A stretch of DNA of 7,647 nucleotides from Sphingomonadaceae bacterium (GTDB lineage: Bacteria; Pseudomonadota; Alphaproteobacteria; Sphingomonadales; Sphingomonadaceae), in assembly GCA_013821585.1 (NCBI GenBank), contig JACDGO010000090.1:1-7647 (forward strand). The letters run 5' to 3'. A program made the position numbers and the translations under genes. A model generated the notes under the pieces. That model was not told where the DNA came from. It did no database searches and worked only from the letters and a program-made list of their open reading frames with translations. Shown here one piece after another: positions 6,832-7,647 of this stretch (position 1 is its first letter; each line of letters starts with the position of its first letter).

Positions 6832-6858
6832 GGAGGCAAGTCTGGCGGGGAGGCGGCG

Positions 6859-7524
6859 ATGAACGTGCGCGAAGCCATAGCGGTAAGGCGGTCGGTGCGC
6901 GGCTTTCTCGATACGCCCGTCGATCTCGAACTGGTCCGGCGACTCGTGACCGAAGCCGCGCGCGCGCCTTCGGGGGGCAACCTCCAGCCGTGGCATATCG
7001 ACATCGTGGCGGGCGAGGCGATGACGCGATTGAAGACGATCATGCTCGGCAAGCTTGCGGCGGGTCCGGAAACGCCCGAATACGATATCTATCCGAAGGA
7101 ACTCCCAAGCCCCTATCGCGACCGCCGCTTCGCGGTCGGTGAGGCGATGTACGCCGGGGTCGGCATCCCCCGCGAGGACAAGGCCGCGCGCCGCGCCTGG
7201 TTCGCGCGCAACTTCGCCTTCTTCGGCGCGTCCATTGCGCTGTTCGCCACGGTCGATCGCCGCATGGGGCCGCCGCAATGGTCCGATCTCGGAATGATTC
7301 TTCAGAGCTTCATGCTCCTCGCGGTCGAACAGGGCCTCGCGACGTGCCCGCAGGAGTGTTGGGCGGTGTATCCCGAGACGATCCGCGACTTCCTCGGCAC
7401 GCCGCCCGAACGCATGCTCTTCTGCGGCATGGCGATCGGTTATGAGGACGCGTCCGAGCCAGCGAATCGGCTGCGAACGGATCGCGCGACGAACGAAGAC
7501 TGGCTGATCGTTCGAACCGACTAG
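6859..7524 (+). CDS. Nitroreductase-family FMN oxidoreductase
   Basis: A 221-residue protein of the nitroreductase fold, expected to be a soluble FMN-dependent homodimer that uses NAD(P)H to reduce nitro compounds, quinones or other electron acceptors. FMN-phosphate contacts are suggested by RRSVRGF (10-16), and the flavin/substrate segment APSGGNLQPW (36-45) is clear. The C-terminal half has WSDLGMILQSFMLLAVEQGL (141-160) and a late GMAIGYED (190-197), both typical of the PnbA-like branch. Length is normal. The ATG follows GGGGAGG (6847-6853) with 5-base spacing. It is divergent from the HSD10-like operon and shares an 89-base gap with it, so co-regulation is possible but not shown. The physiological substrate is unknown: family members include true nitroreductases and enzymes acting on enones or unrelated electron acceptors. 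Confidence 0.92.
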   Translation: MNVREAIAVRRSVRGFLDTPVDLELVRRLVTEAARAPSGGNLQPWHIDIVAGEAMTRLKTIMLGKLAAGPETPEYDIYPKELPSPYRDRRFAVGEAMYAGVGIPREDKAARRAWFARNFAFFGASIALFATVDRRMGPPQWSDLGMILQSFMLLAVEQGLATCPQECWAVYPETIRDFLGTPPERMLFCGMAIGYEDASEPANRLRTDRATNEDWLIVRTD

Positions 7525-7530
7525 AGTCAT

Positions 7531-7566
7531 TTCCTGATTGTGTGAATCGATTTGGGATTGAACTAA
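7531..7566 (+). promoter_or_regulatory. AT-richer stretch, weak promoter candidate
   Basis: Base composition drops sharply in AT-rich direction compared with all surrounding DNA. TTGTGT (7538-7543) and AACTAA (7561-7566) are 17 bases apart but match the consensus poorly. The segment includes a perfect 8-base palindrome AATCGATT (7545-7552). It could carry the promoter of a gene lying beyond the window end. Confidence 0.25.
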
Positions 7567-7580
7567 CCCGCTGACGCGGG
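7567..7580. repeat. Short GC stem-loop after the nitroreductase gene
   Basis: CCCGC (7567-7571) and GCGGG (7576-7580) form a perfect 5-base stem with a TGAC loop. Read on the minus strand, the context (CACTCCCGC...GCGGG) resembles the short dispersed intergenic repeats common in alphaproteobacteria. There is no T-tract, so an intrinsic terminator is not well supported. Confidence 0.4.
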
Positions 7581-7586
7581 AGTGAC

Positions 7587-7644
7587 GAGGGTATTGGCCG
7601 GAATGGCCTCCTGATGAGAAGGTTTGGTTGCTGGACCAACCCTC
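7587..7644 (+). other. Potentially structured leader RNA segment at the window end
   Basis: GAGGGT (7587-7592) pairs with ACCCTC (7639-7644), extended by TGG (7595-7597) with CCA (7636-7638). Competing or nested hairpins exist: GGCC/GGCC around GGAAT (7596-7608) and TTGGT/ACCAA around TGCTGG (7624-7639). No ORF or known RNA family is recognised. The arrangement would suit a 5' leader or attenuator of a gene beginning beyond 7647, but could equally be chance pairing. Confidence 0.3.
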
Positions 7645-7647
7645 AAC

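Noticed and set aside
6804..6832. Sigma-70-like promoter for the nitroreductase gene (TTGCCC at 6804-6809)
   Set aside because: The hexamer at the right spacing (CCTAAG or CTAAGG) matches the -10 consensus poorly and lies in the inverted repeat arm.
7567..7580. Intrinsic terminator of the nitroreductase gene
   Set aside because: The stem is only 5 pairs and is followed by AGTGACG with no T-tract, so it is listed only as a stem-loop.
7611..7644. CTGATGA heptamer followed directly by a stem, as in a hammerhead ribozyme core
   Set aside because: The stem after the heptamer is imperfect and is followed by AAC, not GAAA. No matching stem I/III and cleavage triplet are seen. Most likely coincidence, although the window ends here.

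Overview
The window is GC-rich and densely coded, and nearly all codons end in G or C. The protein sequences, the gene packing and a GC-rich inverted repeat between genes suggest an alphaproteobacterium, most likely a sphingomonad (Sphingopyxis, Sphingomonas or a relative). This taxonomic call rests on recognising protein families and general style, not on a marker gene. No rRNA, tRNA, CRISPR array, insertion sequence or phage gene is visible.

Layout. (1) Bases 18-5554 on the plus strand hold five closely packed genes: two acyl-CoA dehydrogenases (18-1151 and 1156-2322), a 136-base gap with a large imperfect inverted repeat, a short-chain dehydrogenase/reductase (2459-3247), an AMP-forming acyl-CoA synthetase (3247-4782) and a crotonase (4775-5554). 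Three of the four junctions are 4 bases apart or overlapping, so this is almost certainly one operon that may begin upstream of the window. (2) Bases 5551-6769 on the minus strand hold a two-gene operon: an HSD10-type 3-hydroxyacyl-CoA dehydrogenase followed one base later by a hotdog-fold thioesterase. Its last stop codon interlocks with that of the crotonase. (3) An 89-base divergent gap separates this operon from a plus-strand nitroreductase-family gene (6859-7524). (4) The last 123 bases have no gene but contain several hairpin-forming segments and look like a terminator/repeat plus the leader of a gene outside the window.

How the genes fit together. The set supplies most steps of a beta-oxidation spiral: activation of a carboxylic acid to its CoA thioester (synthetase), alpha,beta-desaturation (dehydrogenase pair), hydration or double-bond isomerisation (crotonase), oxidation of the 3-hydroxyl (HSD10-like enzyme), and a thioesterase that could release CoA. 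No thiolase is present. The first dehydrogenase lacks the usual catalytic glutamate and the usual FAD-contact loop, while the second has the catalytic glutamate. That pattern is known from heteromeric acyl-CoA dehydrogenases that act on bulky substrates such as steroid side chains or dicarboxylates. The substrate cannot be read from the sequence; a branched, cyclic or otherwise bulky acid is an inference. I see no clearly novel system. The best leads are the unequal dehydrogenase pair, the crotonase active-site variant, and the structured non-coding end of the window.
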